DNA of 64,000 nt from assembly GCF_024323335.1 (NCBI RefSeq), contig NC_066584.1, positions 240,897,994-240,961,993 on the forward strand, in the 5' to 3' direction. Source of the DNA: Lathyrus oleraceus. Taxonomy: Eukaryota > Streptophyta > Magnoliopsida > Fabales > Fabaceae. The translations under genes and the position numbers were made by a program. This document shows, one piece after another, positions 42,474 through 53,774 of the stretch. Below the pieces are notes generated by a model. That model saw only the letters and a list, made by a program, of their open reading frames with translations. It had not been told where the DNA came from and did not search any database. The number at the start of each line of letters is the position of its first letter. Within the stretch, counting starts at the first letter, position 1.

Positions 42474-45206
42474 GACGCTGTTTGATCCGTGGTTCCCTCT
42501 TCGATTCCTGCCGAGAGTGTTTCTGTTTTATTTTTTCATTTTAATTTCACTTATCCAAAACGGAGTCGTTTTGGGACGCGTTTGGAAATTTAATAATTCA
42601 TTTTCATTATTTCTTCATGTTTTGCAATTTTTATTTCATTTTTATATATGATCTTTGAAAAATCATAACTAATTGAATAATGATCCAAATGATGCCAGGT
42701 TTTTTTCCACATGATCCTTGAGATGTCTAGAATTTTATGGTTTTGATTTTGTGATTTTACCATGCCTGGAGATTAAATTGTGTTAGAGTGATTAAACATG
42801 TATGCTTTTGTGACCTTGCTTCATTCATCCTAGCATAAAATGCTCATACATGATCCAAATGCCATTATCTTCACTGTTTGGGACACATGTACTTTAGGTG
42901 TGACAATTTGTGTCACACAATTGGATGTCTAGCTTGTGCATTTTCATTTCCATATCAATTGATCTCTTCTGTTTATGATTTTTGGTATGCTAATTGTGCT
43001 TGAGGTGTTGAATGCTCATGGAAATTTCCAGAATTGTTTGAGCCATTTCTGATTTAATGTGCATTTTCTCATCTTGTATGTCCAATTGATGATCATGTTG
43101 TGTGCATTGCCTTCTCTTGGTTGAATGATGACCTTGCTTGATGATTTTGATTTGGTCCTTTTTAGAACATGTTCATGATTGATTAAGGATGATTCATGTT
43201 GAGGTTTAGCTTCTGTTTTGGCTTTTTACTTCACTTTTGACCCTAGGCTTTGCCTTAGGGGTTTGTTCTCACAATTTGAGTTGTGCATTTCAGGTTTCAA
43301 AGCCATTAGCCACATTGGTTGATATGATCTCATCACTTGAGATACAAGTTATTTTGGTTGACTAACCTTGCTGTTTTATAGGTCTTGTGGATGGTGAATC
43401 AATTTAGTTTGCTTGCACCTTAGGCCTTGCACCATTGTTGTCTGATAATTGGTTGTTTGATTATTGTTGATTGTTTAGTTTGTCTGAATGTAAATATTGA
43501 CTGGTTTAGCTTTTATTACAGGTACTTTAGCCGCTTTAACTCATTATTTGAGTTGTTTTGCTTTGCTTGTGGTTGGCATACCACTTAGGTAACTTCCTTG
43601 ATCTCCATGTAGTCTGGAAGACCTATCATGTTATGTTGGCAGGCACCTGTCTGAAGCCCTCCTTAAGAGGCAATGTTTGTGCTTGTTTATCTTTGTGCCT
43701 TGTACATATAAAGACCTCCTAAGTGAAGAGGAATTGGCAGATAGAAGGGATGTGCAGTCCATCCCCTGCTATTCAATTGTGTCTTTCATCTTGCTCACAC
43801 TGTGTGTTGACGCATTTTGAATAAAAACCCAAAATCTTGTTGTGTCAGTCATGTGGAATAGAGTCCCACATTCTGGACTCCCACACATTCTTTGATTCAA
43901 GCTCACCCAGGCCCGGGTTAAGAGCTATGAGGCATAACCCTCATCTCCATTTCATCTGCTCACCCTAACTCTCAATGTTAGAGGTTAAGAGCCCAACCAC
44001 CCTTTCCAGTTGGCTTGTTTGTCAAGGTCGATATGACCCCTTGACTAAATCCCAACCTTGTATGAGCCACTTGTTTGAGTATAGTGTGTGATACCTGTTC
44101 ACCTCTGCTTGTTTATCTGTTTTGCTTCTCATCTCCTTTCTGTAGGAGTCGTATGATCAACTTTCAAGGAAGTTGAATGTACATAGAGATAGACTTGAGT
44201 TGACTCACTGCCTGTGTGAGTCAAACTCTTGTTAGAAACCTTAACCTAGGACTATTGTGGATTACATGACAACTATTAGGCTCGAGTCAGTCTCCCTTTT
44301 AGTTCGTTATTTCCCAGTCTCTGGTTAGGATAGAAGTTTCTCCCCTGTTCAGGGGAACTACGTCGCCCTGATCCTCATACCAGATGAGGTACGTAGGCAG
44401 GAGATCGTGCGAGATCTCTCCGGGCACCCTTTTTTTCTTTTTGTGTGTGTTTGCTTGACAGTTATTAGGCTCGAGTTCCAGACTCCCTATTAGCTTGTCT
44501 GTTTGGTAACCTCTTGTGTGTTTGTTTGTTCGGAGTCTGACATAAGTCCAGCGATTGGCAGTCGGTTTCCTGTGTTGTTGTTTGTTTGTGGAGTCTGATG
44601 TAAGCCCAACGATTGGCATTCGGTTTCCTAGTTGCGTTTGTGTGTTCGGAGTCGGATGTAAGTCCATTGATTGGCAGTCTATTTCCGTTTGCGAGTTTCT
44701 TTTGACGTCTCAGCGTCTTTGTGTTGTGTTTTGTTTCGGCGTGCGTTAGCCGAACTACGGTAGCTCTAATTCTTATTCCAGATGAGATACGTAGGCATAG
44801 GATGCGATATCCTAGCGAGCCCGTTCCCATTTCCCCGAACTACGTCGACTCTGATGTTTGTTTCTGACAAACTACGTAGGCCCAGGATGCGACATCCTGC
44901 TGAGTCCGCTTCCGTCTTCTTCCATCTGTGTTTTATTCTAGTGTGTGTGCATTCTCTTTGAGTAGTTATTCAGCAACCTTTTTCTATTCTTCTGAGCGTG
45001 GATACCGTCGAGTACGACGAACGTGAGGGGTGTTAATACCTTCCCCTAGCGTAACCGACTCCCGATCCTTGTAATCTTCGGTCGTAAGACCATTTCCTTT
45101 CCAGGTTTACTTCGAGCGTTACCTTTCCCTCCGTTGGGATAAATAACGCACGGTGGCGGCTCTGTTTGTTTGCTTTTTCCCGCCGGTTGTTTTTCGCGTT
45201 GCGACA
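42474..45206 (+). repeat. Element F: Ogre-type LTR in plus orientation, 5' part separated by D
   Basis: Homologous along its length to the LTR of D read on the opposite strand: the GTGACAATTTGTGTCAC palindrome near 42900, the GAAGCCCTCCTTAAGAGGCAATG block near 43655 and the region near 43940-44000. It ends TTGCGACA at 45206 in a form like the ends of B/C LTRs, but no primer site follows, so it is a 3' or solo LTR. Its beginning is missing at 42474 where D starts, so D most simply inserted into F and the rest of F is left of the window. Confidence 0.75.
44540..44690 (+). repeat. Three diverged tandem units in F
   Basis: GGAGTCTGACATAAGTCCAGCGATTGGCAGTCGGTTTCC and two variants follow at intervals of about 56 to 60 bases. 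The AGTCCATTGATTGGCA core matches the 50-base repeat in the LTR of D, so this is the same array in a different state. Confidence 0.8.
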
Positions 45207-46284
45207 ACGTGGTTTATGTATGATGTATGCTGACAGACAGACATATCTAACACAACCAGGTCCATGAATCAACCACCCGATACTACATCTCAAGAGAGAA
45301 AGCCAAGTTCACCGGAGAGTATCCAATCTGCTGGGGATCAGAGATACCAGGAAGCAAAGAACTCTGCATGGGATGAATCATCAATCATACCAGCTGGGGA
45401 CGAGAGTTATCACAGACAAGGTCCACCACACCAACAACTCTACTGGGGAATCTATCCGAGGAGATAAAGGATTTATCGAGATCAACCACCAAATACCGCT
45501 CTTGCCCAATAAGATCCAAGCTGTTGAGGAAGAAAGATTGCTACTCTGCTGAAGGGAAGAGAGGTGACTCTCAACAAGCAATCCACTTGGTAGGATAAAC
45601 CACATGAGGTTCCGGAAGGAGGAGATACAGTCATGCCAAGAATATGGACAAAAATCTTACCCTGTTGGGGATCGTACCACCCTTGGGAGAGCACTGAGGA
45701 TCTCCTAAGTATCCTTTTGTCATTGTGAATGTTCACTTTGTTTAAAAACAAATTATAAAAAATTTGATCGTTTAAAACAATGATATTTTCTTAATCAAAA
45801 CATGCAAAACATTTGTTGAATAGAAACAGATAAGAGTGCCAATAATTGGATAAAAGGCTCAAACTTATTTGATAGAATGGTAGTCTGCGAATGGCAAGAC
45901 TCCATAGATCTTTACAAATTTGAAATTGGTGATATATATTGGAAAAGGGCTACATTGAACATAATGACCATTTCTCCACCAATTCTGAATCCGATGTATT
46001 TGAAGCTTTGGCTGATAATGAGCAAGGATCTCTAACGAACAACAGTTGTAGAACAAAGTCTTGTCAGGATGCAGTTACTTGCCAAATCCCTAATTTTTGC
46101 CTAGATTGCCCCAGGATGAGGTACTCAATCTAGCGGGATACCTATATTCATTTTTCATGTCTCTAACTTTTGCTTGGACCGCCCTTTCGGGTTTTCAATC
46201 CACCGAGACGCTCATTTTTGCCTAAGCCACCCTTTCGGGTTTTCAACTTAGCGAGCTATTCAGTTTTTTTATTTTTTTATTTTT
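45207..46284 (-). other. 3' UTR of E
   Basis: No recognised gene. The plus strand shows several CTGGGGA-type motifs (45330-45670), as in C, and the CCCTTTCGGGTTTTC block near 46190. The plus-strand frame 45264-45467 has no known product. F abuts it at 45206/45207. Confidence 0.65.
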
Positions 46285-47532
46285 TTAGGTGAAGTATTTC
46301 TTGACTGCATCTGAATTCACAGGACGAGCGAAATCCTCCCCATCCTTAGTTGTAAGTATCAAAGCACCGCCTGAAAAGGCTCTCTTAACAACATACGGAC
46401 CCTCATAGTTTGGAGTCCACTTGCCCCTGGGATCGGGCGCGAAAAACAAGACTTTCTTGAGCACAAGGTCACCTTCTCGAAACACACGAGGCTTGACCTT
46501 CTTATCAAAAGCTTTCTTCATCCTTTGCTGATATAACTGACCGTAGCACATGGCCGTCAATCTCTTTTCTTTTATCAAGTTCAGCTGGTCATAACGACTC
46601 TGAACCCATTCAACATCAGTCAACTTGGCTTCCATCAAGACTCTCATTGATGGGATCTGCACCTTTACAGGGAGTACAACCTCCGATCTTGACTTAGCGA
46701 TCATATTGTCGACATATACCTCAATCTCCTTGTGCATCATGTCATGGAACAAGGTAGTCATAGCTTGTTGATACGTGGCTCCGGCGTTCTTCAAACCGAA
46801 GGGCATCACTCGATAACAGAATGTTCCCCAAGGTGTGATGAATGTTGTCTTCTCCATATCCTCGGGTGCCATTTTAATCTGATTATATCTGGAAAATCCA
46901 TCCATAAACGAGAAGACTTTGAATTTAGCTGTATTATCTACCAACATATCAATATGTGGTAGAGGGAAATCATCTTTCGGACTAGCTTTATTCAAGTCTC
47001 TATAGTCCACACACATCGGACTTTTCCATCTTCCTTAGGCACGGGCACAATATTGGCCACCCATTGAGGATACGTAGAAGTCACCAGAAACCCCGCATCG
47101 ATTTGCTTCTGAACTTCCTCTTTGATCTTCACTGCCATATCAGGATGAGTTCTTCTGAGCTTCTGCTTTATAGGCACGCACTCAGGCTTCAAAGGTACGA
47201 AATGTTGCACAATATCTGTATCTAGACCGGGCATGTCTTCATATTACCAGGCAAAGACGTCAACATATTCTCGTAGCAACTTAATCAACCCCTTCTTAAC
47301 AGATACTTCCAGAAGTACCCCAATCTTTACCTCTCGCACACAATCTTCAGACCCCAAGTTGACTATTTCTAGATTCTCAAGATGCGACTGAATGATCTTC
47401 TCTTCATGCTCAAGTAGCCGGGTGATCTCATCAGGAATCTCTTCAACATCATCTTCCTCTGCCTCAAATACAGGGAATTCAAAATTGGGAGATGGTGTTG
47501 GGTCATTATGTTCAATGGGTCTAGAAATTAAC
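46285..47532 (-). pseudogene. Ogre E pol with internal deletion fusing RT to integrase C-terminus
   Basis: RT sequence runs from the putative intron acceptor (47533) through DYRDLNKASPKDDFPLPHID to the active site, then at about 46680 jumps to the integrase end (VLPVKVQIPSMR...). Everything between (rest of RT, RNase H, integrase finger and core, about 2.2 kb in D) is absent. The junction lies in a short repeat, CAACCTCC versus CAACTTCC in the two parents. Further breaks: TAA at 47244-47246, a one-base frameshift near 47010, and the active site reads YVDN (AAT at 46705-46707) instead of YVDD. Confidence 0.9.
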
Positions 47533-47803
47533 CTGCATAATGATTTTGGATATGAAAAGCTTTAGAATTCAAACAAGGCAAATCATTATGCATATGAAAA
47601 AGATTGATTTTATTCTTATTTTTAGGGTTTTATTTGATCACCAATTTCATGCAAAAAGCGAAAAGGGAAAATAATTGGAAAAACAAACATTTAACACGAA
47701 TTTATTGAATGAAAATATCATTGTACTTATGCGCCAACAATCTCATCACTCCTCCTTTTGGCATGGGAGAAGGGTTTTTAAACAAAGTGATCATTACGTT
47801 GAC
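47533..47803 (-). other. Putative Ogre intron in E (271 bp)
   Basis: Same layout as in D: donor GT at 47803 within the last codons of gag-pro, acceptor ATTATGCAG ending at 47533. The two introns are similar in sequence, and the exon edges match in position. Confidence 0.6.
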
Positions 47804-50800
47804 TTATGGATAACTGTAGGAATATCCACAGCGACCCAATTGTTGTAGACCCCACCAGGGATGATAAAGTTGCCAGAATCCTTTGTATCTTCTTCTAAAA
47901 CGGCAACAACTTCCTCATCTAGACCAGTGTGGATGAAACCTCCACTCTTGAATAACCCTTGCTTGTTGAAAGTACCAGAAGAAAAACCTATGCCAGCCCG
48001 GGACTCGTTGTCTTCTAACTCAATCATTTTTCCTAAACCAGTGGTTACACCACGCTCAATGGCCAGCTTTGCATCTTTGTAGGAAGCAAATGTAGGAGCT
48101 CTTTTCTCAATAGGCTCAGCAATAGATAACGCTTGGAAAGGAGTTCCAACTTCAACCTCAGCATTTATATAAGAGAAGGAAGACAAATGGCTAACCAGGA
48201 GAGCCCTTTCTCCCCCTACCACCACCAGCTTCTTGTTTTTCACGAATTTCAATTTCTGGTGTAGGGTGGACGTCACGGCGCCTGCCTCGTGAATCCATGG
48301 TCTGCCTAAGAGACAACTATACGATGGGTGAATGTCCATAACCTGGAAGGTAATCTGAAAATCACTTGGTCCGATCTTGATTGGGAGATCAACTTCCCCA
48401 ATCACAGTTTTACGAGACCCATCGAAAGCCTTCACAACTACCCCACTCTGCCTCATGGGAGGCCCTTGATATGATAGCTTTGAGAGAGTGGACTTTGGCA
48501 ATACGTTCAATGATGACCTAGTGTCCACCAATACATTGGACATGGCGTCGTCTCTACAACCCATAGATATATGTAATGCCAAGTTGTGGTCTCTTCCCTC
48601 CTCAGGGAGATCAGAGTCACAAAAGCTCAGGTTGTTGCAAGCAGTAATGTTTGCAACAATGCTATCAAATTGCTCCAAAGTGACATCGTGATCTACATAT
48701 GCCACATCCAACACCTTCTGCAGAGCCTCTCGGTGTGGTTCTGAATTTAAGAATAAGGATAACACAGATATTTTGGATGGCGTTTGTAGAAGTTGGTCTA
48801 CAACATTGTACTCACTCCTTTTGATGAGTCTTAGTATCTCATCACAGTCTTCTTTCCCATTGCCACTCGGGCCAACAGAAGTAGGAGTTTTCAGTACGGA
48901 GGAGGGCTTAATAGCAAGTGTCGGATTCGGAGAATTCACAGCGTTCCCGATCGGGCGTTCAACAAAATCAGCATTAATTTGAGGCTTCGGCGGTGTTGAA
49001 AATACACGACCACTACGGGTCAAACCGCTAACATCGACAATATTCACAACAGAAGAAGAGGGCAAGGACACCTCTTTCCCATTCTCTACTGCTACGGTGT
49101 TGTAGCGATAGGGAATTGCCTTTTCAGAGGAGTAAGGCACAGGACCAGCAGGCTTAATGATCAGAGCGGGAGAAGCCTTCTGCTTGCTACCATTGTACTT
49201 GATGATAACAGGCTCGGGTATCCGGAACACTGGGGAGATCACATTGACCACAGGCTCATTTTCATCAACATTCCTGTTTTGAAGGATCTCAATGACTCCT
49301 TCTTCCAGCATTTCCTGAACATCCTTGCGCACCTGGCAACAACCCAATCGGTTAACAGAGAAGACTCGACATCTATCATGGTCATGCTCATAATGACTGT
49401 AGTCAGACAACAAATGATGCATCTGGACCAGAAATTGTTGAATATGATTGACATATTTGACCTTGTATTTTCCAGGGCAACCCTGGACCATGTTGACAGA
49501 TTTCCCATGTTCGGGCAATGGGTTCTTCTTCACATTAGGATCTACGTCCTCAAAACATAAAATACACACCTCACAAGGTCTTGAACCTTGGTCTTCAAAG
49601 GGTAACAATTCTCCACGTCGTGGCCGGGAGCACCAGAATGGTAAACACAATGTAACTCAGGCTTATACCACCACTGGGGGTTAGCAGGTATAGCCGGTGG
49701 GTCTCTCGGAGTAATCAGCTTCCTTTCTATCAAAGAGGGATATAACTCTGCGTACGTCATAGGAATAGGATCGAAGGTGACCCTTTTCCTCTCGTAACTC
49801 GTGCTGGTTTGATTACTGTTTCGAGGCTGGTAGGCCTGCTGCTGCGGTCGGTGCTGTTGTTACTGATATTTTGGATGTGGTTGCTGAGTGTTACTATGTT
49901 GCTGATACTGTTGATTGTCTCTGAAAACAGGTGCTATATGAGCCACCTGGTGCTGGTTACTGGCGGGACGCACAGTCTTCCTCCTCACAGAGGGTCTTCT
50001 TGGTTTCTCATGGGAGGTCACAGCATGTGCCTCTCCATCTTTCTTCTTTGCAAACGCCCCATAACGTTTGGCAGAAGAGCCTTCTTCTCTGGTTAACTGT
50101 CCTTCACGGACCCCTTCTTCTAGACGCATCCCCATATTCACCATCTCGATGAAGTCAGAAGGAGCGCTAGCAATCATCCGCTCATAATAAAAAGAACTTA
50201 AAGTCTTCAAAAAGATCTTAGTAATCTCTTTCTCTTCTAGCGGAGGCACGATTTGTGCTGCCACTTCTCGCCACCTCTGGGCGTACTCCTTAAATGTTTC
50301 TTTATCCTTCTGGGACATGGTTCTCAATTGATCTCTATCGGGAGCCATATCCACATTGTACTTGTACTGCTTGACGAAGGCTTCGCCGAGATCATTGAAG
50401 GATCAGATGTTCGTGCTGTCTAAAGCCATGTACCAACGCAAAGCGGCACCAGACAGAATGTCTTGAAAGTAGTGGATGAGTAGTTGGTCATTATCAGTTT
50501 GAGTCGACATCTTCCTGGCATACATGACCAGGTGGCTGAGAGGACAAGTATTTCCTTTGTACTTTTCAAAATCAGGGACCTTGAATTTCAAAGGGATCTT
50601 CACATTTGGAACCAAGCAGAGTTCGGCAGCAGACTTGCTGAAAAGATCCTTCCCTTTGAGAGTTTTCAATTCCTTGCGAAGCTCAAGAAATTGATCGTTC
50701 ATAGCATCCATCTTCTCATAAACATCTAGACCCTCAGATGGCTCAGAATGATAGATGGTGTCGTCTACCCTGGGCAAAGTATGCACGACAGGAGGAGGAA

Positions 50801-51092
50801 CGGCAAGGACCGGGCTAGATGCCGACAGAGAAGCAAAGGTAGGAACAGGACCCTCAGGCATGAAATTGGGAGGCATCCCCCACGGGAACCCGGTTGGCAT
50901 GGCTATTGGAACAAAGTGTGCACTGGCAGCGGGCACAATAGAGGAGACAACCTCGGAGATAACTGTCCTCTAGGGAGGAGTTGAAGGTATCGGAGAAGAC
51001 TGGCTCTAGGCAGCCATGAGTGACTCCATTAGGGCAGTCAATTTGGCCACTTCCTCTTTGAGTTCACGGTTCTCTTGCTCTAGTTGATCCAT
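47794..51092 (-). pseudogene. Ogre E gag-pro
   Basis: Start ATG at 51092 (MDQLEQENRELKEEV). Stops at 51006-51008 (TAG), 50970-50972 (TAG), 50403-50405 (TGA) and 49860-49862 (TAA), then a frameshift near 49560. The zinc-knuckle-like CVYHSGAPGHDVENC is intact. In the protease the catalytic motif reads VDTRSSLN: the glycine codon is AGG (48517-48519) where D has GGG. The rest of the protease, including LLGRPWIHEAGAV, is preserved. Confidence 0.9.
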
Positions 51093-51403
51093 CAGTCTTG
51101 AAGTATTGGCTCTAGTGTAGTACCGGTGAGTCAGCTTGTGTTCAAAATAAATGAAGGACCCAGAGTTAGACCACAGGGCAAGGGACCGGAAACAAAACCT
51201 GCTTATGCATATGATGCATGCAATGTTTGTGCATATGATTTGTTTTTTATTTTTAAGGAACTTTAGAGTTTTATTTGTAAATTCTGGAAATATTAAGCAT
51301 TTTATCACATATGGAAATATCTCATCAAATAATATCAGGGAAAAGAAGTGCAGCATTGTCAATCATATACAAGAGAAAAGGAAAATAATCGTCCTATGGA
51401 TTC
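51093..51403 (-). other. Spacer between ORF1 and gag of E
   Basis: Equivalent to 34636-34936 in D. No frame. Confidence 0.7.
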
Positions 51404-52855
51404 CTAGAAACAATCATCTAAAGCTCGAGACAGAGGAAGATAAGATGCGCGAAACCTCTTCACCTCCCTCTCGTAGGCTGCCTCCATATCGAACTTCTCT
51501 TTGGCGAGTCGATCATACCTCCTCTTCCAGAACTTAGAAGACTGAGGAAGTAGAGAAGTCCATACATCATCAGGGTCATCAATAACCTGATGCTCAAGAA
51601 ACTCAATCAACGCATCCTTCTCCTTAATCTGCTGAAGCAACTCTTCACGTTCACGGACCCATGCACGTGAATGGTCTTCGTCTCTCAACTCCTCTACTCC
51701 TTGATTAGGGAGGGTTGAAGGCCCAGCCATAATCATAGGTGTAGGTCTCGGATACTCGTAAGGCATGAGATACTCAGACGCCCTCTTCCTAACCCAAACA
51801 GTGTAAGGCTCCAAAGTGATGCAATTCTTAGGACCCAACTCTTTCCTTCCTTTCCTATGAATCTTGCGCCAAGCGCGAACCATACTAGCTTTCAAGCCTT
51901 GGGGATCTTTACCATCCTGAAAGAATAAACCCTCTAACAGAATGTTATTGAGTTTATCCTTTAAGGGGAACCCAAGCTGCCGACGTGCCAAAACAGGATT
52001 GTAGTTAATCCCACCACATGTACCAAGAAGAGGCACATTGGAGAATTCACCATAAGAGTCAATAATCTGCACACCATCATACACACGGTTATACCAAGAG
52101 ATATCATCATTAGTGAGAGACATAAGTCTCGTGGACCACCGTAGACATTCCTTGTTCTCCTTGAAAGCGACCGTCTGAGGTAAGTGAAAAATAAACCACT
52201 TATACAACAGAGGCAAACAACACACAATGGCGCCACCACCCTTTGCATTCCTCATATACAAAGAGAAGTAGGTATCGCCCAACAGAGTCGGAACGAGATT
52301 AAGAGTAGAGAAGATCCTAATAGCTTTCACATCCACAAACTTGTCGATGTTGGGGAACAATACCAATCCATAGATGAGAAGTACAAATATGGCTTCAAAG
52401 GCATCCTCACTCATGGCCTTCCCATACATAGTAGCTTGAGCAATGAGGAACTCAGAAGGGAGACCTTGAATTCCTCCTTTGGTAGTCATATGAGCCTCAC
52501 CCAGAGATTCATCTATGTGTAACATGTCTGCTATCTCTTGAGAAGTAGGAATACTCTCCAAGCCACTGAACAGCAACTGGTCTAGAATAGGTATACCCAC
52601 AAGGTAAGCCTACTCCTCAAGGGTAGGCAAAAGCTAGAAATCCGGAAACGTGAAACAACGGTACAAGGGATCATAAAACTGCACCAATACACTCACCAAT
52701 CCTTCATCCACCTGAGTAGTCAGAAGAGGAAGAAGCTTCCCGAAACGAGCCTTGAAACCCAAGGGATCTAATACATAAGATGTCAAATTCCTTAACTCTT
52801 TCAAGTCTGGTTGTCTGAAACTGTACTTCTTTGTATTCCTTCTTTGTCTTTCCAT
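51404..52855 (-). pseudogene. Ogre E ORF1 (unknown function), two in-frame TAG
   Basis: Start ATG at 52855 (MERQRRNTKKYSFRQPDL), 484 codons in one frame, with TAG at 52634-52636 and 52610-52612. Otherwise colinear with ORF1 of D, with conserved FYDPLYRCF and a charged coiled-coil-like C-terminus (REREELLQQIKEKDAL). The last residues differ from D (DDCF). Confidence 0.88.
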
Positions 52856-53750
52856 GTCTGAAAATTTTGCAAATAGACCTCTTAAGTTCCTTGAAAATTT
52901 TCTCTTATTATTGATGATATGAATGCAAATGGGTGCATGAATGCATGAATGCAACAATCACACTCAAGGATCAAGCAAAGCACACCAAACAAAGGTCATG
53001 GGATGGATCATGTTATCCTTAATATCAATCATCCATTTTGGTGGATTATGGTTTACACCTTATCAACACCCAAGTTCCGTTGATATTAAGGATTCATGAA
53101 CGGATCAACCATGAATCAAGGGTTTGTTGTAAGTCACGAGCATGGAGTTAGGTTAAGAACCACCCAAAAGGGAGTGTACTAGGGTTTAAACCTGCCAAAC
53201 ATGTTCTACAAGAGGTTCCCATAGTCATCATCCCATCTTTTGGATATTATCGGAGAAACGACTACTCGTATTCCAAAAATATTCTCAAGAGAGACTCTTA
53301 TGAGTGTAGTATCGCGTAACAATCGTATCAAATCTTACACTTGAACGACTTTCGCACTACATCCTAAGAATAGGCCAAGATGGGCTTGGTAAACTAAGGT
53401 CCTTGGCTTCTAAGGTCTATATTGGAAAGAGTAATGTCTAACCACAACTTACTTGTGTGACATTATTGATCCCAACATAACCTCCACCAAGTGAATGGAC
53501 TTGCAAGTCAACTTACTAAGGAATAACACCACACAAGTCGACAAGACTATGCCATTCTCCTATCCTAAGTGCACTCGAGTTCGGGTATAGAACTCATCTC
53601 ACAAAGATCACCAAGCATACAAGGAATTAATATCAAGCAATTCAATCATTACATACAATACAGTAATCCCAAATTGCACAAAATATGTCACAAAACAAAT
53701 ACAATACAACAAGCATGAAAAGTCGGCAAAACCCACTAGGCAAATACACG
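52856..53750 (-). other. Leader of E upstream of ORF1
   Basis: Colinear with the D leader but with only one hairpin unit (53015-53093). No frame seen. Confidence 0.75.
53015..53093. repeat. Single 79-base hairpin unit in E leader
   Basis: Ends ATCCTTAATATCAA and TTGATATTAAGGAT are perfect inverted repeats. D has two copies at the same place. Confidence 0.9.
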
Positions 53751-53768
53751 TCCCCAGCAGAGTCGCCA
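53751..53768 (-). other. Primer binding site of E (tRNA-Arg type)
   Basis: TGGCGACTCTGCTGGGGA on the minus strand, six bases from the LTR end, as in D. Confidence 0.88.
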
Positions 53769-53774
53769 CTTTTC

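Noticed and set aside
42474..45206. F as the 5' LTR of a plus-strand element reaching to the right
   Set aside because: No primer binding site follows 45206; the next sequence is the 3' UTR of the minus-strand element E.
45264..45467. Possible plus-strand gene in the 3' UTR of E
   Set aside because: Short, no recognised domain, and lies in the CTGGGGA-rich non-coding tail that C also has.
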